Source: Capitulum mitella (lineage: Eukaryota; Arthropoda; Thecostraca; Pollicipedomorpha; Pollicipedidae). Taken from it: a stretch of 64,000 bases of DNA. Positions 11,514 through 24,700 of the stretch are shown piece by piece (positions within the stretch are counted from its first letter, which is position 1; each line of letters starts with the position of its first letter). A model generated the notes under the pieces. The model saw nothing but the letters and a program-made list of their open reading frames with translations. It was not told the origin of the DNA and did no database searches. The position numbers and the translations under genes were made by a program. Location of the stretch: positions 22,509,398 to 22,573,397 of the forward strand of contig CP099841.1 in the NCBI GenBank assembly GCA_030062745.1, read 5' to 3'.

Positions 11514-14500
11514 CTGTAACGTGCCGGCAGGCGTCACTGTGTAACGTCGCAACAGGCGTCTGGTAACAATGCAGCTGACGACAGAGCTGTAACGTGAACT
11601 GACGGGAGGCGTCTGGGGATCGTTGCAGCATGACGCGACTTGTTAGAGCAGTGACTGCAGCGACGGCCATGCTCGATACATTATTTGTAATGCCATTTCT
11701 TTCTGTAAGAACAATCACACCAGACGGATAAGGAGCAGTCGGCTATAATATGTAAAAAGCGTGGTAACAACCTTAACGACAGAAAGAGTGAGGTTCTGGA
11801 TTATCACCTTGATATCAGCGCTCACCAGAAGAATGAGGAAGGGGGCCAGGATGCCACCCAATCGGGAGCCAGCGTTACACAGGGCCAGGCCTGTGTTGCG
11901 CATGGCGGTGGGAAACAGTTCCGACGTGTAGATGTAGATGGTGGAGAATGAGGCTGTGATGCAGAACTTGCCCAGCATGGCCAGGGTGACGATCGGCCAG
12001 TCGTGGACGTACTGACCTGGATCAGCCAGCACACGGGGCTAGTTAGATAAACTCACAGAGCAGGGAGCATACCAGTCCGGGAGCAGTCGGCACACAAGAG
12101 AGGTTAGACAGACTCACAGGGAATGGAGGGAAACGCGAGAGTGTGGACAGCAGAAGGAGCACAGACGAGAAAACAGCAAGGTTCGCTTCGGAGTCTACCA
12201 GGTTTTGAGCTTCTAACTGCGACCGATCATGTCTAAAAACACGAACGATGTCTTCTCTGATCCTGCCAATCCTCAAAATCGACAGTGACCGCTACAAAAA
12301 AGGCATCTGGGATGTCCGCATCAGCAGGCAACGCACGGAACGATCCATCGCGGCGAACCACAACTGTTCTGGCCGGACTTTACATTCATATCAGTAGTCT
12401 GTCTCTCACCTTTCTCACAAAAGATCGTGAGAAGACAGCTGACGCCCGCCAACACCATGGTACAGCTGATGGGCAGGCGCCGGCCCAGCCGGTAGATGGC
12501 GTAGGCGCACATGGCGTACGCTGGCAGCTCTACCAGCCCTGGCCAACAGAGGCAACCAGGTGACAGTACAGCACAAACTCAGTACACTTACTGAGGTCGC
12601 ATCACGTAGTGAAACAAAAGCTTGGTACACAAACCCACATGCGTCATGCAGGGCGGGATAACTGGAGTGAGTTTTATCCGTCCGTGTGACGCATTTTGAA
12701 TGCACATAACATGTGCAATACAGCGCAAAGCAAACCCTAGGAATATGTATACGTAACACAACTTAGCAGAAAGACGAGTGTTAAACTGAGCAGTCGTGTC
12801 TTCTGGCACAAATTTCTCTGATATTTTACTAGTCTTCGGATTGTGAAACGTTTATCCTCCATTGTGACCTCGCCGACATATTTTTTTGTGTAAATGATAA
12901 GGGTGTTATTCGGTATAACGCGTGAATTATACACATACTGAACAATGATGTTGGGCAATGTCAGAAAAATGGTATTAGTAAAAACAAAAACAACTCAAGA
13001 ATCCGCAAGAAGACGGCGATATTGAGTTATTATCCCGATCCATACATTGCAATGTACGAGTTTACGCCGCCAAAAAAAAGCGACAGAACATTTAGCGATA
13101 TATGCACGCAAGGAAACAGCTGGAACAAAAAGCAACGAAGTCAAAGGGCTGACTTAAAAACTCAAGGACTCATAAATTTTAAAAATATAGCGCTATTAGC
13201 GTAACATAATTTACCGCCAAGGAATGCGTTGAGGTAGATGTCGTCGCCGAAATCCCCCGCGTTGAGCAGAATGCCGTAGAACACTAGGCTGTTGACGAAC
13301 CAGCAGAAGAACAGGCACAGGCACAGCGCCATCATCCGCCAGTTGGTGACGATGTCCAGCCAGCCCTCCCTCTTCACCGGGCCGTGCTCGGGGCGGTCCT
13401 GCAGCGGCGACAGAATCAGCTGACCGCCGCCGCCGGAATGCACTGCATCCTTCACTGACTTTCGAAAACATCTCATTCGCGGGCAGACCAACCGCTACGA
13501 CGAGCTCGTCAGATAGTCCAAGGCAAAGAATGCTCAGCGACATAAGACACAAATCAGTTCTCATGCTGAGCACAGCGTAGGAACGGCTGCAGCACCCAGC
13601 AACTGGCACTTTTGTAACATCCCTGCCACTCGGCAGGCGTCTCACGCTTGAGCGCAGCACCCTTGACCCTCAGCACTCTGCTGGGCACATTTTCCCTGCA
13701 TCCTTAATTCCAACTTAGTTCCAATACATGCTTGGCTACGTGCCATCCTTAGTCCACATCCATGCCTGGTTTTCGCCGTGTGCCCTTTTCACGCCTATTA
13801 ACCTCCCTTTTTACGTAGTTGTTTTCCTTGTGCGGAATAGTCTCACTACGACAAAAATGTACATGTGCATGCACAGTACCATAAAATACAGCGCAATAAT
13901 GATTGCTAGGAAGAGAAAAACGCTGCTAAAATGACAGATTTCCAAAACTACGAAATTAAATAAATTGACTTTAAGATGGACAAACCGAATAACTTGATTG
14001 CGCTGCACAAAGATAGTCATTAACACATTTTCCATTTAGTTGATGATGGCAACCAGTGGGGCCTCGACAGGACAGACAGCTTTTTTTTCTCTAACGCTGT
14101 CCGAGGACGATATTTTTATCCATTACACGAGGCAGTCAACACATGTGGAGCGGTGCTCCTCTACATGCGACCAGTGACGTGTTCACAGACCAGAGATGGA
14201 CCAAGTCTGAATTCACGGACTTGATATGGGTCACGTCCGTACCTACAGACCTGAGATGACCAGTTCTACATGGCTAAAATTATCGCGTTTATCGTTGCTT
14301 GATTTAAGGGACAGTCAACTGAATGAGAAAAACATGTCGATAATGAGCATGCAAATCAATATCATTAAATGCTAGTTGCACTGGATTCCGATGGACTTTC
14401 CTTTGAGAAAGTTCAGTAAAGGAGTCTTAAGGCACAAAAATAATCGTGCATGAAATGATAAGAGCAATTCATGTTCACTGTGATATTCGTCGACATTCAT

Positions 14501-17500
14501 GGCCATATTTGCTTTTGTATTACAGGTATTCTTTTGTTTATATTAGGTACTGCGTTTCAAGTGGCGTTGGCGCTGCTTTCGAAAGGCATCCACGACTAAA
14601 CTGCTGAAATCAGAGAGACGCACGTGTAGCAGTTCAACAACAAAGCTCAATGTTCTGTTCTGCTCAGTGTTCTGTGGTTCAGACATTGTTCTTCAATGTG
14701 CGAAAAAAATGTTTCTGTTTTCTTTTTCACCAATACCGTCCCTCCGATCAGCACACCTAAAATGACTTCGGCTCTACGCAACCCGAACCAGCAGTAGCTT
14801 TAGCCTTTGCTCGAAGAACATGGTACTGAGACATCTTAAATCCGAGGTAAGACTCGAATCCGATTTTCCTTAGGTAGCTGATTCGGAATGACGTTCCCAC
14901 GCAAGTTATATCGTGGTGCCCTTTGGCATGTGCCGGCCGCGATATACCAGGGCTACAGTTAGTGACACTGAAGCCGAGTTACGACCTGGCGCTGCCGATG
15001 ACAAACCTGCTCGGAAATCACGGTGTGACTGCATTAAATGAACCCTTATATTCTACATTCACCGAAATGTTTGCGTTCAGTAGGCCCTTATATTCTACAT
15101 TTCCCGAAATGTAATGCATTCATGTATTCAGAGAAGTCTACCAGCAGCGGTAATGCATCTGACATCCCTTGTGTGCTGTGTCACGACGTATATCGCGAAA
15201 CTGATGTGACATCTAATATCACAACTAAGTACCTGTGAAAATGTTAACTTTTCCAGCGGTGGCATGTTGTTGTACCGACGTATCTTCTGGATAATTTCTT
15301 TGGCTTCGGCCACTCTGCCCCGCGATAAAAGCCAACGCGGCGATTCAGGTACAAACCTGAAAGATTTATCGGACGTTGGTGACAAACATACCTAAACATC
15401 ATACCATTGACGCCAAGTACAACAGGTCATTCTGGTACTCATTTGCAAAAAATTACCACACATCTCCTACACCATAAAGTATCGTTGTTTAGAACTATGA
15501 GCGAGGCCGAAGGCCGAGTAAGTCTCATTTCAACTAGCACGAAAAAATCAACCCACGCAACCAATCAATCAGCAGACAATCCACCGGCCCAGACCGGCCC
15601 GGGAATAACGTGTTCTAAAGCCAAATAACTCTGTAACCAGTTAGAACGGAATCGTAGAATTTTAAGTAGAAGATAGTCCATTCTTTGCATTTCGCGCGTT
15701 CGCGTCTGCAGTGTGTTATCTGCCAAGACCCATTTTCCACATGGCTATTCTGGGAACAATGTTTTTGTTCTTTGGCCCATTTTTCCCAGGGTGTTTTGAG
15801 CCGCGCGGTACTGGCAGTGAACAACATCATGGGCACACGTGACGTTAAAACTTCTAGAAGCAGTTCAAACTAAAAGCAGTTCTTCGGAAGCAGAATGCAA
15901 AAATTAAACAACATACATCCTTTCATATGGCAAAACGCATGAAGGGAAAGCAAAGACTGAAGTAGTAACGAAGTAGGCCTTGCTTGTCGTGCAGCCCAAA
16001 AGGCACCTTACTGGTTTATGGAAACTCAAGAGAGCAAATGAAAAGAAGCTTTGTACAGACAGCTATACGCAGACAAGAAACGAAGAAAATAAAACAATGA
16101 CATTGTTTCTTGGTGCGAAATATCGTCTAAAGAAGAAATGACGTCAATGTCTTGTCCAAGTCGTCTTTCGATGTCAATGTTGAAAAGGCGTCAAAATACT
16201 TGTTTAAAGAAACCGGTTTTATAGAAAACTAAAAACAAGACGAAACGGGCATGTGACTGGTATCCAGCATACAGTCTAATTTTGTTAAGTCCATTCGCTA
16301 CAGCGTGAACAAAATGATGCTGAAGCTATGCCAATAAAAATGCGACAAAAAGCACACGGAAAAAATCTGAAATGAATCTGCCCGCAATTCACAAGCAAGT
16401 TTGTCCCAGTTCAGCCAAGGAGCCCAGAGAACGGGAGCGGAGCGAAAGGACCACAATTTTCGGCTTTCAACTCTTCCTGCACAACAAAACCATGTGCTCA
16501 CTCACCAATAGAACGAAAAGTAAGCTACGGCTGGCAGAGACGTGGCCAGCAGGAGCATTCTCCAGTCCCTGATGAAGTACGCGATGACGCTGAGCGTCAT
16601 GAAGCCGAAGGACATGGGCAGACAGAAGGCGGTGCCCAGCAGACCTCGCCACCTGTCACCGATCATCTCCATGCCTGCATGCCAAAGGAGCGCGGTCAGC
16701 TCAGCAACGTACCCAAGGGCGGCGCCTGGGCAAGCCACAATCTAATGCAATGGACGTCCAATCGGAAAAGGGACTTCCAAACCTAAGCTGAAGAGGGCAC
16801 AGGGGAAAATCCGAAAATGAACCGTTGAAACATCCAAAGGGTTCTTAATGTATAAAAAGGGTCAGGAAAAGAGTGAGTCAAATTCCCATTTCTCGGAAAA
16901 CCCAGCGTTCCTGGAGTTTCATAAAACAAACTTCGAGGCATCAAAACTAAATAATTTAACAGAAGACTCCTCGACTCATAAAATTCTCGAATCTCTTAAC
17001 CGCCCTTGAGTTTTAAAAAGGCTCTCTGGAATTTTACAAACAACCTTGATCTTCCATAATAGTCCGAACACTTTTAAAACACCACGAAATTATCCGAGGT
17101 CTTAGAGTTTTAACACGCGCACTGGAAGGGTGGTCTTTTTGTGCCCTCCACCTGTTTTTGTTGAAAATCCCGAGAACGGGTCGGAGTTGGCTGCTCCTAC
17201 TTTGTGACATTTATGGCAATTGAACAGCTCGTCAACTGACGCAGAAATACTGAAAATCGGCTGCAATTTTTTTAAATCTCAGGCATTTGAAGTTCAGCAA
17301 ACATAACGAAAAAAACGGTTGTCGTTGACAAATGGGAACTTTGTGAAAGGACTAGCGTTCTACCTAAGATTACCACCTGAACACCACCAGGCGAATTTAT
17401 TTGGGCAGAAGTGATGGATGTACCAAGCCCAAAGCCAGAGGCAATAAGGTTCAAGGTCGTCAAAGGTCAAGGTCAATCACCTCGTAACCTGATCCAGATT

Positions 17501-20500
17501 TGTTTTGCAACATGTCGGTTCGTATGAGACATGCATTGAAAGGCCCTGATAAAAACACGTGTGTGCACACTGATACGCTTACATATACAAGGACCAGTGA
17601 AGGCCAAGGTCAAATATAGTGCGACCTGGTCCAGATTTGCCTTGCGAAACGTCGATTTGAATGACATATGCATTCAAAGACCCTAATAAAAGCACCTGCG
17701 CGCACATGGATACGCTTATGTATACCAGGGTCAGTGCAGGTCAAGTTCATCAAAGGTCAAGACCAACTATTTTGTGACCTGGCCCAGATATGCTTGGCAA
17801 TATGTCGATCTGCATGAAATACGCATTTAAAGACCCTACTAAAAATACGTTTGACACACTGATACTCACATTTATATATACTATACATATGCATACATCA
17901 CACATACATGTACACGCTGGAAGTGATCAAATATACCGATGTTGGCTGCCATCAATGAAAATACGCCAAAAGATGCGTTCGTGCCCTTATTTACACTCAA
18001 CCTCTCCCGTGTTGCTCGAAATCTGAACTGCAAAAACTGATAAAAATGACGTCATAGGTCAATGACCTGACGTGACCTCGGCCCTAAATTCTCAGTCAAG
18101 ACGCAAATCAATGAAAGATGTCGTAATCCACGTTTTAACGCTCAAACAAACAATCTTTTCCCGTTCCGTTCCAAAACTCGTACGGAATGGCCTCTACGGG
18201 CCGAGAGTGTCCAAAATTGATCTTTTTGACCCCATTTGACCTTGAAGATATTGACCTAGAGTCATGAAATTGCACACAACGTAAATTGTTATAGCCTCAC
18301 TCTGTCCAGGAAATTTCAAGGCTCTGGCTTTTTCTGTTTTTGAAATCAGAGGGGCACTTTTGTGCCTTCCTTCCAGTGCGCGTTAGCGCGAAACCCCATT
18401 CCACTGCGCGAGTTAAAAAACGTCATGAGTTTTCACAAGCTTCCCTGTGCTCTGCAAACGGCACATATGTTTCACAAAGAGCAATGACTTATTTTAAGGC
18501 GCCCTTAAAACAACCCACCAAACGGAGCATCAGTTATCAAGATCCTCTGATCAGTAAAAGTGTCCAAAGCTTATGAGCGCGACTTTCCGAGACTTAAAAC
18601 GAGTCCCTGAGCTGTTGCAGCAGCCCTTAAGCTTTCAAACAGGTCCATGGCCTCAAAGTACCACGATCTTTTAAAACGTTTCGGTTTGTCAAAAAGGCCC
18701 GAGGTTCTAAAGAATCCTGATGTTTCAAAACAGTCTTGAATTTTCAGTAAGCCTTTGAGGTTTCAAAGGACTTCTTGATCGTAGCCACATTCTGTTGAGA
18801 GTACATTTTTGATTTATCCAAATGACCACTTTTTTAATAAAAAAGGAAGGCTTTTAGCCACCAAAGTATAACCTTTTTGCCAGAAAAGCGCATGGCCCCG
18901 ATGACCCTTAGCCCATCGACGAGCAAAATGTCGGCTACTCCTCTGAGTCAGCTCGTAGGTGCGATTAACAGAGCACACCTGTGCCCTATTTACATCGTAA
19001 GTACCTGTGTCGTGTACCTTCGCCTCAGCAGGAAACCTCTCACTACACCAACACATTACCAAGACTCGCTCAACGTGGAGCAGACCTTTAACTTTTTAAT
19101 TTTCAAAAATGTTTTTTAAGCTTAGTTCCAATGCGTTCAAGCATGATATTGTATATGCAAAAGCAACAGTGCCGCATGACTCAAGGGGAGCTGCTGAGCC
19201 GTGACTGTTAGCATCTTCACTCCCCATACCACTTATCATGGCACGTAGGAGAATAACGCAATAAATCATAATCATTACGATTTTGATATGAGGGCCATAA
19301 TAAAAGGAACTCTTTTAAACAACTGCATGCACGTTTCAAAACCGTTTCGGTTGGCCACCAGCAAGCAATCCTCCCCGAAGTCCTCTGCCATCAATGCCAA
19401 AGGGACGGACGTACTCACAGATCACGAAGCTGGAGACGTAGGCTCCGATACCCGCGAACGCCATGAGGAAACGCAGTCCCAGGAACGTTTGGAAGTTGTT
19501 GACGGCTGCGGAGCCGCACGACGTACAAAAACTGAGCAAGATGCAAGCCAGGAGACATGGCCTCCTACCGAACCTGAGGGGTGGGGAAGGCCATCACAAA
19601 ACAGCGCCAGCTCAGCCGTCACCGCACGTGAAAAACAGTCTAATTTTACTGAATTAAAACTGCTCTCGCCACACACAAAGAACTCCGTAAACACGGCACA
19701 GACCACACGCAGTCACCAGCACTTCGGGTCACGGCTGAAAACAAACGTACCCCTTCTGTACAGAACAGGCACAACTATCACCATACAGAACACACCACCA
19801 ACACTGCAGCACGACATCGTTAGGTGTCATTACTCAACCTTAGTCTCTTGTTTGATGCATAGTGATCTTTTAATGATTAACAGCAAAAATGCTCCTGAAG
19901 TTCAGACAGCGTTGGATAAAATATTCGTTTCGGGGACAAATACTACTGGAATCTTTTGGCAGGACAAGGACGTCTGGGTAAAACAGAACATAAGCATTCA
20001 AAACCAGCCCTTTCCTGGTTTGTAGAACTCAGAGTTCCGCCTCGGGTTGCCAGTTGGATAAATGTTAAGTCCACTTGTAGTCCGACGTACCTTAAAAATC
20101 TGACTTTATGTGAGATAAAGATGACCTTATTTTTTGAATTAGAACGAATTAAAATATCATGCAAAATAGTCGTTCAGCATAAGAGAAATGACCCGCAAAA
20201 GACGGAGGGCTACTTTCTCGCTAACAAAAACTTCGAGGAAAGTGTTCCCCTTGGTGGAGCCCGCGCACGGCAAACTCCTTAAACTGAGAGTCTCTTCTCT
20301 ATCCAACTGGGTCCTTTTGGCTGTTCTGGGCTTAATTTCGTGTGCAAAGAACGCTTTCCGCTATCAGACATCTTCAACGCGGCTCCGGGAAATTCTTTCG
20401 TGTCGCTGTCACGGCGGACAGTTTAAATTTAGCCTCTTCTGCTTTTTAGGCTATGTTAGTTCCTGGTAACGACATCCACCGGGATGTCATTTGAAAGCAG

Positions 20501-21794
20501 GATCAGACAATAAAGAACACTGCAGGTGTTACAAAGGTACCAAGGACACTCAGCAATCCACTCAGAACTGAATGAACCACGAAACTCGCGCAAAACAAGA
20601 GCACAGAAGTCAGAAAATCATTTTTTTGCAAGGGAAAATTTGCGAGGGAAACACTTGCGAACATTTGCGGCTCTAGCTTAACAGCCAGCTGGGGTCCGAC
20701 CATTTGCAGCAAGACATAAGGAATGACATGTTCCCGAGGATTCCCCTACCTGTCGGAGAGAATGCCCCAGAACATAACTCCGAACATGACGCCCGTCATG
20801 TAAATGGCTTGAGTGAGCATCTGCAGCCACTTACGATCGCAAACCAGATCCCACTGTAATGATAAAATATGGGTGACAATTCAGGACGAGTCACAACGTA
20901 AACATGAAAAGCAATCAGAGCGATGCAGTTCGCGGCTTTTACTGCAAACCGTCGAGCTTGTAACTGAGTAGAAAGACAAAACATTGTCAGTATTCAACGA
21001 TTAAAAAGTAACAAGACGTATGAACACACTTTAAAGACAATTCTAAAAAGTTATAACAAACTGTCAAATTTCAACATCACTTTTTCGGACTAAAAAGGAG
21101 CCTGAGTCATGATTACGTTGCTTATTTTTTCAGGGAGAAAGCACCAGTATACAGATGATCCTACCTCCGTAATAATGCTACTGCTGTATTCCGAGGTATT
21201 GTAGGTCCACCTATTGCACGGTATTGTACTATTTGTTCCCAGGATATCCACAGAGGGAGACGCTGGCTCAGCGATGTACGAGCGACACTGAGATAACTCA
21301 TCTGCTCCCGTCTAAGAGAAGAAAGCACGTCTTCTTAAGAATACACAACGGAAAAACACCCAACTCGTGCACGACACCATCTTTCCAATAATCAGTGAAA
21401 AGTGGTGGTCTCCGGCCAAAAACAACGACACCATCTTTCCAATAATCAGTGACAAGTGGTGGTCTCCGGCCAAAAACAATGCCGAACAGTTTTGACACGC
21501 TCCACCGGGGCGAGGTACGCCGTCCACACGGCGGAGCAGGCTTCAGACCCGTCATCGGGCTCTCTCAGTTCTTACCCCGTGCTCCGGGGGTATGCCGAGT
21601 CGGCGCCACTCTGCCTGGCTCCAGCCTCTGTTGGGCGGCGCGCACCAGTGGCCGGTCGGCGGCGCCAGGAAGTTGATGACGAGCGCGTGCCAGCCGCACA
21701 GGACGCCGACGGTGGAGAGCACGGCCGACTGGCGCACCTGCCACCGGCCGATCTCGCCGATATTCGCCAGGACGCCGTCCGCCGAGCCGGTCAT
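11334..21794 (-). CDS. SLC22-family organic cation/anion transporter (complete, 10 exons)
   Basis: Ten phase-compatible exons in transcript order: 21794-21576, 21311-21165, 20853-20750, 19573-19419, 16674-16506, 15356-15233, 13458-13215, 12538-12410, 12016-11826 and 11513-11334. They encode about 553 residues, a normal length for the family. The protein has the SLC22 version of the major-facilitator fold: TM1, a large Cys-containing extracellular loop with NxT/NxS sites, MFS motif A GILSDRFGRRP after TM2, [11 protein letters not shown] after TM6, a second RLGRRLP after TM8, and [13 protein letters not shown] in the TM10-TM11 region. The family moves organic cations, carnitine or organic anions across the plasma membrane; the substrate cannot be read from sequence. 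The start MTGSADG is preceded four bases upstream by a TCTGCTCGCAG acceptor, so a 5' UTR intron is likely. The weakest join is the acceptor at 13458. Confidence 0.9.
11826..12016 (-). CDS. SLC22 exon 9: TM10-TM11
   Basis: The exon encodes [20 protein letters not shown], then [20 protein letters not shown] and [11 protein letters not shown]. The GKF...SELFPT.(V/M)RN block is diagnostic for SLC22. Confidence 0.93.
12410..12538 (-). CDS. SLC22 exon 8: TM8 and second RxGRR loop
   Basis: The exon encodes [20 protein letters not shown], the classic (G)LVE(L/I)PAY block, followed by TM9. Two GTGAGA donors 9 bp apart (12410 and 12419) both preserve phase 1, so the exon end could vary by three residues. 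Confidence 0.87.
13215..13458 (-). CDS. SLC22 exon 7: loop end and TM7
   Basis: The exon encodes the end of the cytoplasmic loop and [20 protein letters not shown], then [12 protein letters not shown], typical TM7 of the family. The 5' edge (acceptor TTCGAAAG at 13458) is inferred from phase only. It has a poor pyrimidine tract, so a nearby acceptor or a small extra exon is possible. Confidence 0.75.
15043..15126. repeat. 42-bp tandem duplication in transporter intron
   Basis: Two copies of a unit starting CCCTTATATTCTACATT lie 42 bp apart with a few differences. Confidence 0.8.
15233..15356 (-). CDS. SLC22 exon 6: ESPRWL signature and start of cytoplasmic loop
   Basis: The exon encodes [18 protein letters not shown] and the helical start of the large cytoplasmic loop. 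It ends in phase 0 at ACAG|GTACTT. Confidence 0.85.
16506..16674 (-). CDS. SLC22 exon 5: TM5-TM6
   Basis: The exon encodes [17 protein letters not shown], then [16 protein letters not shown], ending YFSFYW. E(M/W)...RW and IRDWR are conserved family blocks. Confidence 0.9.
17116..18382. mobile_element. Non-autonomous inverted-repeat transposable element (third family)
   Basis: The left end, CGCGCACTGGAAGGGTGG, and the right end, which reverse-complements to CGCGCACTGGAAGGAAGG, form terminal inverted repeats of about 31 bp. The flanks are TTAACA and TTAGCG, which may be a decayed TTAA target site. The element is 1.27 kb with no transposase frame. It lies in the intron between transporter exons 4 and 5. 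Confidence 0.7.
17448..17885. repeat. Three tandem units of about 135-155 bp inside the element
   Basis: Each unit has an AGGTCAAGGTCA-like start, then ACCTGRTCCAGATTTG, a CATGCATT block and ACACTGATAC. The units begin near 17463, 17600 and 17752. Confidence 0.7.
19419..19573 (-). CDS. SLC22 exon 4: motif A end, TM3-TM4
   Basis: The exon opens with (R)[15 protein letters not shown], completing motif A across the splice junction, and runs through [20 protein letters not shown]. It ends in phase 1 at GTGAGT. Confidence 0.88.
20750..20853 (-). CDS. SLC22 exon 3: TM2 and start of motif A
   Basis: The exon encodes [19 protein letters not shown] and ends in GILSD plus two bases. It completes the WDLVC...Q...YM signature of the family. 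Confidence 0.9.
21165..21311 (-). CDS. SLC22 exon 2: extracellular loop
   Basis: The exon encodes 49 residues containing [15 protein letters not shown] and ending SIITE. CxxWxY(N/D) is typical of the large SLC22 loop. There are potential N-glycosylation sites at NST and NTS. Phase 0/0. Confidence 0.88.
21372..21479. repeat. 54-bp tandem duplication
   Basis: Two nearly identical 54-bp copies begin CGACACCATCTTTCCAATAA. They lie in the intron between transporter exons 1 and 2. Confidence 0.95.
21576..21794 (-). CDS. SLC22 exon 1: start, TM1 and beginning of extracellular loop
   Basis: The exon encodes 73 residues: the amphipathic start [13 protein letters not shown]1, and [11 protein letters not shown], the conserved family entry to the extracellular loop. 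It ends in phase 0 at a GTAAGA donor. Confidence 0.88.
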
Positions 21795-24700
21795 CGTGCT
21801 GCGAGCAGAAGGGACGGTGGAGAGCGTGACTGGCCCTCCACAGCGTCTGGGCATCGATTGCCCATCTCCCAAACGAGGACCTGGCGAAATGAGGAGGAAA
21901 TTGGGGAAATCGATCCCTGGCTTCGAGCACCAAACACTTCAACACAAGCCACGGCCACAGACTACTGGAGCAGTATGCATACTGAAAGCACTCTTGATGA
22001 GAACAAAAGTCAGAGTGGGCGCTATATGACCAATCGTAGCTAGTGCATCCTCCTCCCCTCCTAAGAAAACCCACACACAACAGCCAGAACAATCATCTGC
22101 AAACGCATTAATTCCTTCACTTCGTTGACCAGACATTGCGCTAATCATAAATTCTTGGCAGGACTCTAGAACCCACACGCGACCACGCATTTTCAGCCAA
22201 CAGCTGATTTCACGGGGGAAGTCGAACGTGCCGTCAAGAATGACACTGTTGTGTGCACGCACGTAGCCAGAATTTTCCTCGGGGGGGGGGGAGCAATGCC
22301 AAATTTTGTCATACGCCGACCGTATACCTACGAAATCGCCCCATATCTAGTGTAGAGCGCTTGGCTCGTGGTGGTCATGGTCCCCGTGCCCCCTCCCCCC
22401 AGTTACGTCCCTGGTAGTGTGGTAATGTCAGTAGCACTGTCCTGGCCGGTTGCCAGCTGACCCTTGGGCTACAACCAAGACCTCAAACAATTCAGGCTGG
22501 TCAAGTCAGGACTGGGAGACATTTGCTCTACCAAACAAGTGACCACTCACGACTTTGTTGACAACATTATAATGGTTGCACCAATATGGCAACATCCACG
22601 AAGATCATCCTGCCTGAGAGTCAAGATCCGTGAAACACAAGCGTAGGGATAATGAGGACGACCAAAAGAGAAATATGCAGCTTGAAATAGGCAGGCACAA
22701 GATATGAATGACCATAGCGCAATAACGAAACAACGAACACGCAAACTGAAACGTCTGGAAGCCCCGATTTTTTTGCGCCCAGGCCCTTCTTCACCATAAT
22801 TTTGAAAAAAGAACAACAAATGTCCCAAATGCTCTGCAACTTGTGGACCAGCATATATTTGTTACATGTTTATCATACTCTAATTCCCTTGACCCCAACC
22901 GAGCCAGCCAACTGCCCGTCCGCCCGAATCCAGGCGATCGGCCAGCACGGAACAGACCACCCATAGAGATATGAATCAGCTGAACATGAACTGACTTCAC
23001 AACAGGATGCGTAACTACAGATGGTACCAGCCCAATGTCGCTTGTGCGCTCTTATATAGAGACTAAATTCGCTCTTGGCGCCGAGAAGTCTGCCGACGTT
23101 CGCTGTCTTGCGGTAAACCGTTAGTCCGCTGTCTCCGGAAGAGGTGTCGATAAGTAAATCTAAGACTGGTACCCTTTTAGTGGATGCGTGTCCCGTATTT
23201 AAAATACATACAGATGACGTTCCTTTCTCATTCTTTTAGCATTTCATCACAGCACTAATTTCAGGAGGGTATCTGTACTGCAAAGCAAGTTCCCCCTCAC
23301 GGCACATATACGCATACGCAGAGTTCTTCAAGGGCAGACCTGATACGTACTCCATCGACCTGTTTACGTAGATTTCCCTTGAGCTTAGCGACGCCGTGAC
23401 TCAACAATAGTCACAAAGGTCCCAGGAGCCTTACGAAAAGCATGCCCAACATCTGCATGATTAAGGCACCCTTTCAATGGCCATGTAAGCAGATCGATAG
23501 AGTAGCTACGGGGTCTCAAGAGAGCACTGCGAACGCTTGTAATGTAGTAAAACTTGCTTTGTGCGCGATGCCTAACGTGCCACATAACGACATTCCTCAG
23601 ACACACGTGAAAGGTGTGCATAAATTTTCCATCACAAGACCAGGTCGGTAACACCACCATCTTGTGAAACAACCGAGAGGATCACTGAATGTGGGTTCCC
23701 CGCAGTTGTGCCTCTCTGGCAAGCGCCAGTTTCGCTTCAGAGCCCCTACCATGCCCCCCTAACGCGCTTCCAAACGCAATCACCACCTGTACGGGCAGAG
23801 CGTTTAACTGGGTTCTAAAAACGCACCTCCGCCAGTCGTAAGGTGTCATGAATCCACGAATTACTTTAGCTGTGCGTATGTACGTATTCGTATTTATCGG
23901 CGAATCCCTCCTATTTCGTCTTAGCTTCGTTTCTACCGTTTGCTTTAGTCCCCATCTCTTTCTCCATTTACTATATGATGCAGGCCCACTTAACCTCGTT
24001 TCGTTCATGTGGATCACCCCACATGTGCTTAATAATTAGACAAGGAAATCGTGGCACATGCCAATATAAGGCACCTCAAAATTTTCAAGTTAATACAAAT
24101 TTCCTGTGTTCAGCTTCCGGCACAGGGTTTTCAGTGTCATCGCAATTTTGCGGGACAACCTTGGGCGACACTACAGCGTTATCGAAAGCATACGCTATTG
24201 CCAGAAACTTTCACGCATTTTAACAAAATGTCGTCTTCAGACAAAGCCGTGACACTCTTTGTGAGGTGTCTACTCAGGTGTTCACAACGAGCCTTTCATC
24301 GTCCCTGCCACATGTGTTGAAAACAAAGGCATAGTTGCGCGTAGTTTTTGTGATCTGATCGCCTTTATGGTCCCGGTGTTACTCTGTAACGCGTCCTACA
24401 CAGCGGGCCACTGGAGGAAGCCCGCACATCGTAGCACCAGATAGTTGTTGCACTTGGCAGACCGAATCCAGTTTCGTTCAAGGGCGGATCTAGGCCATGG
24501 GCTAAGGGGAGGGGGAAATTACCATCCTTGAAACCTAACCCACCCTCCAAATACTGCTTCCTCTCGGACTGCGGCTACCCTATTTCACCATTTTCGGGAA
24601 TAAACGTATTTTTTAAATGCATCGAAAAGTACACTCCTTTGGTGAATATTGGTGAGAATTGTTGAAATGGTGAGTACACTTTGGTAAAAGCCACGTTGGC

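Larger units (their letters stand above)
16810..18790. repeat. Degenerate array of about 20-bp period, split by a 1.27-kb element
   Basis: From about 16810 to 17113 and again from 18385 to 18790, short units resembling GTTTCAAAACAGCCTTGAG recur every 18-21 bp with heavy divergence. The two halves flank the inverted-repeat element at 17116-18382. Visual alignment only; no consensus was computed. Confidence 0.6.

Noticed and set aside
22262-22425. Short MITE suggested by GTAGCCAG and CTGGTAG ends around G/C runs
   Set aside because: The inverted repeats are too short and imperfect and no target duplication is visible.
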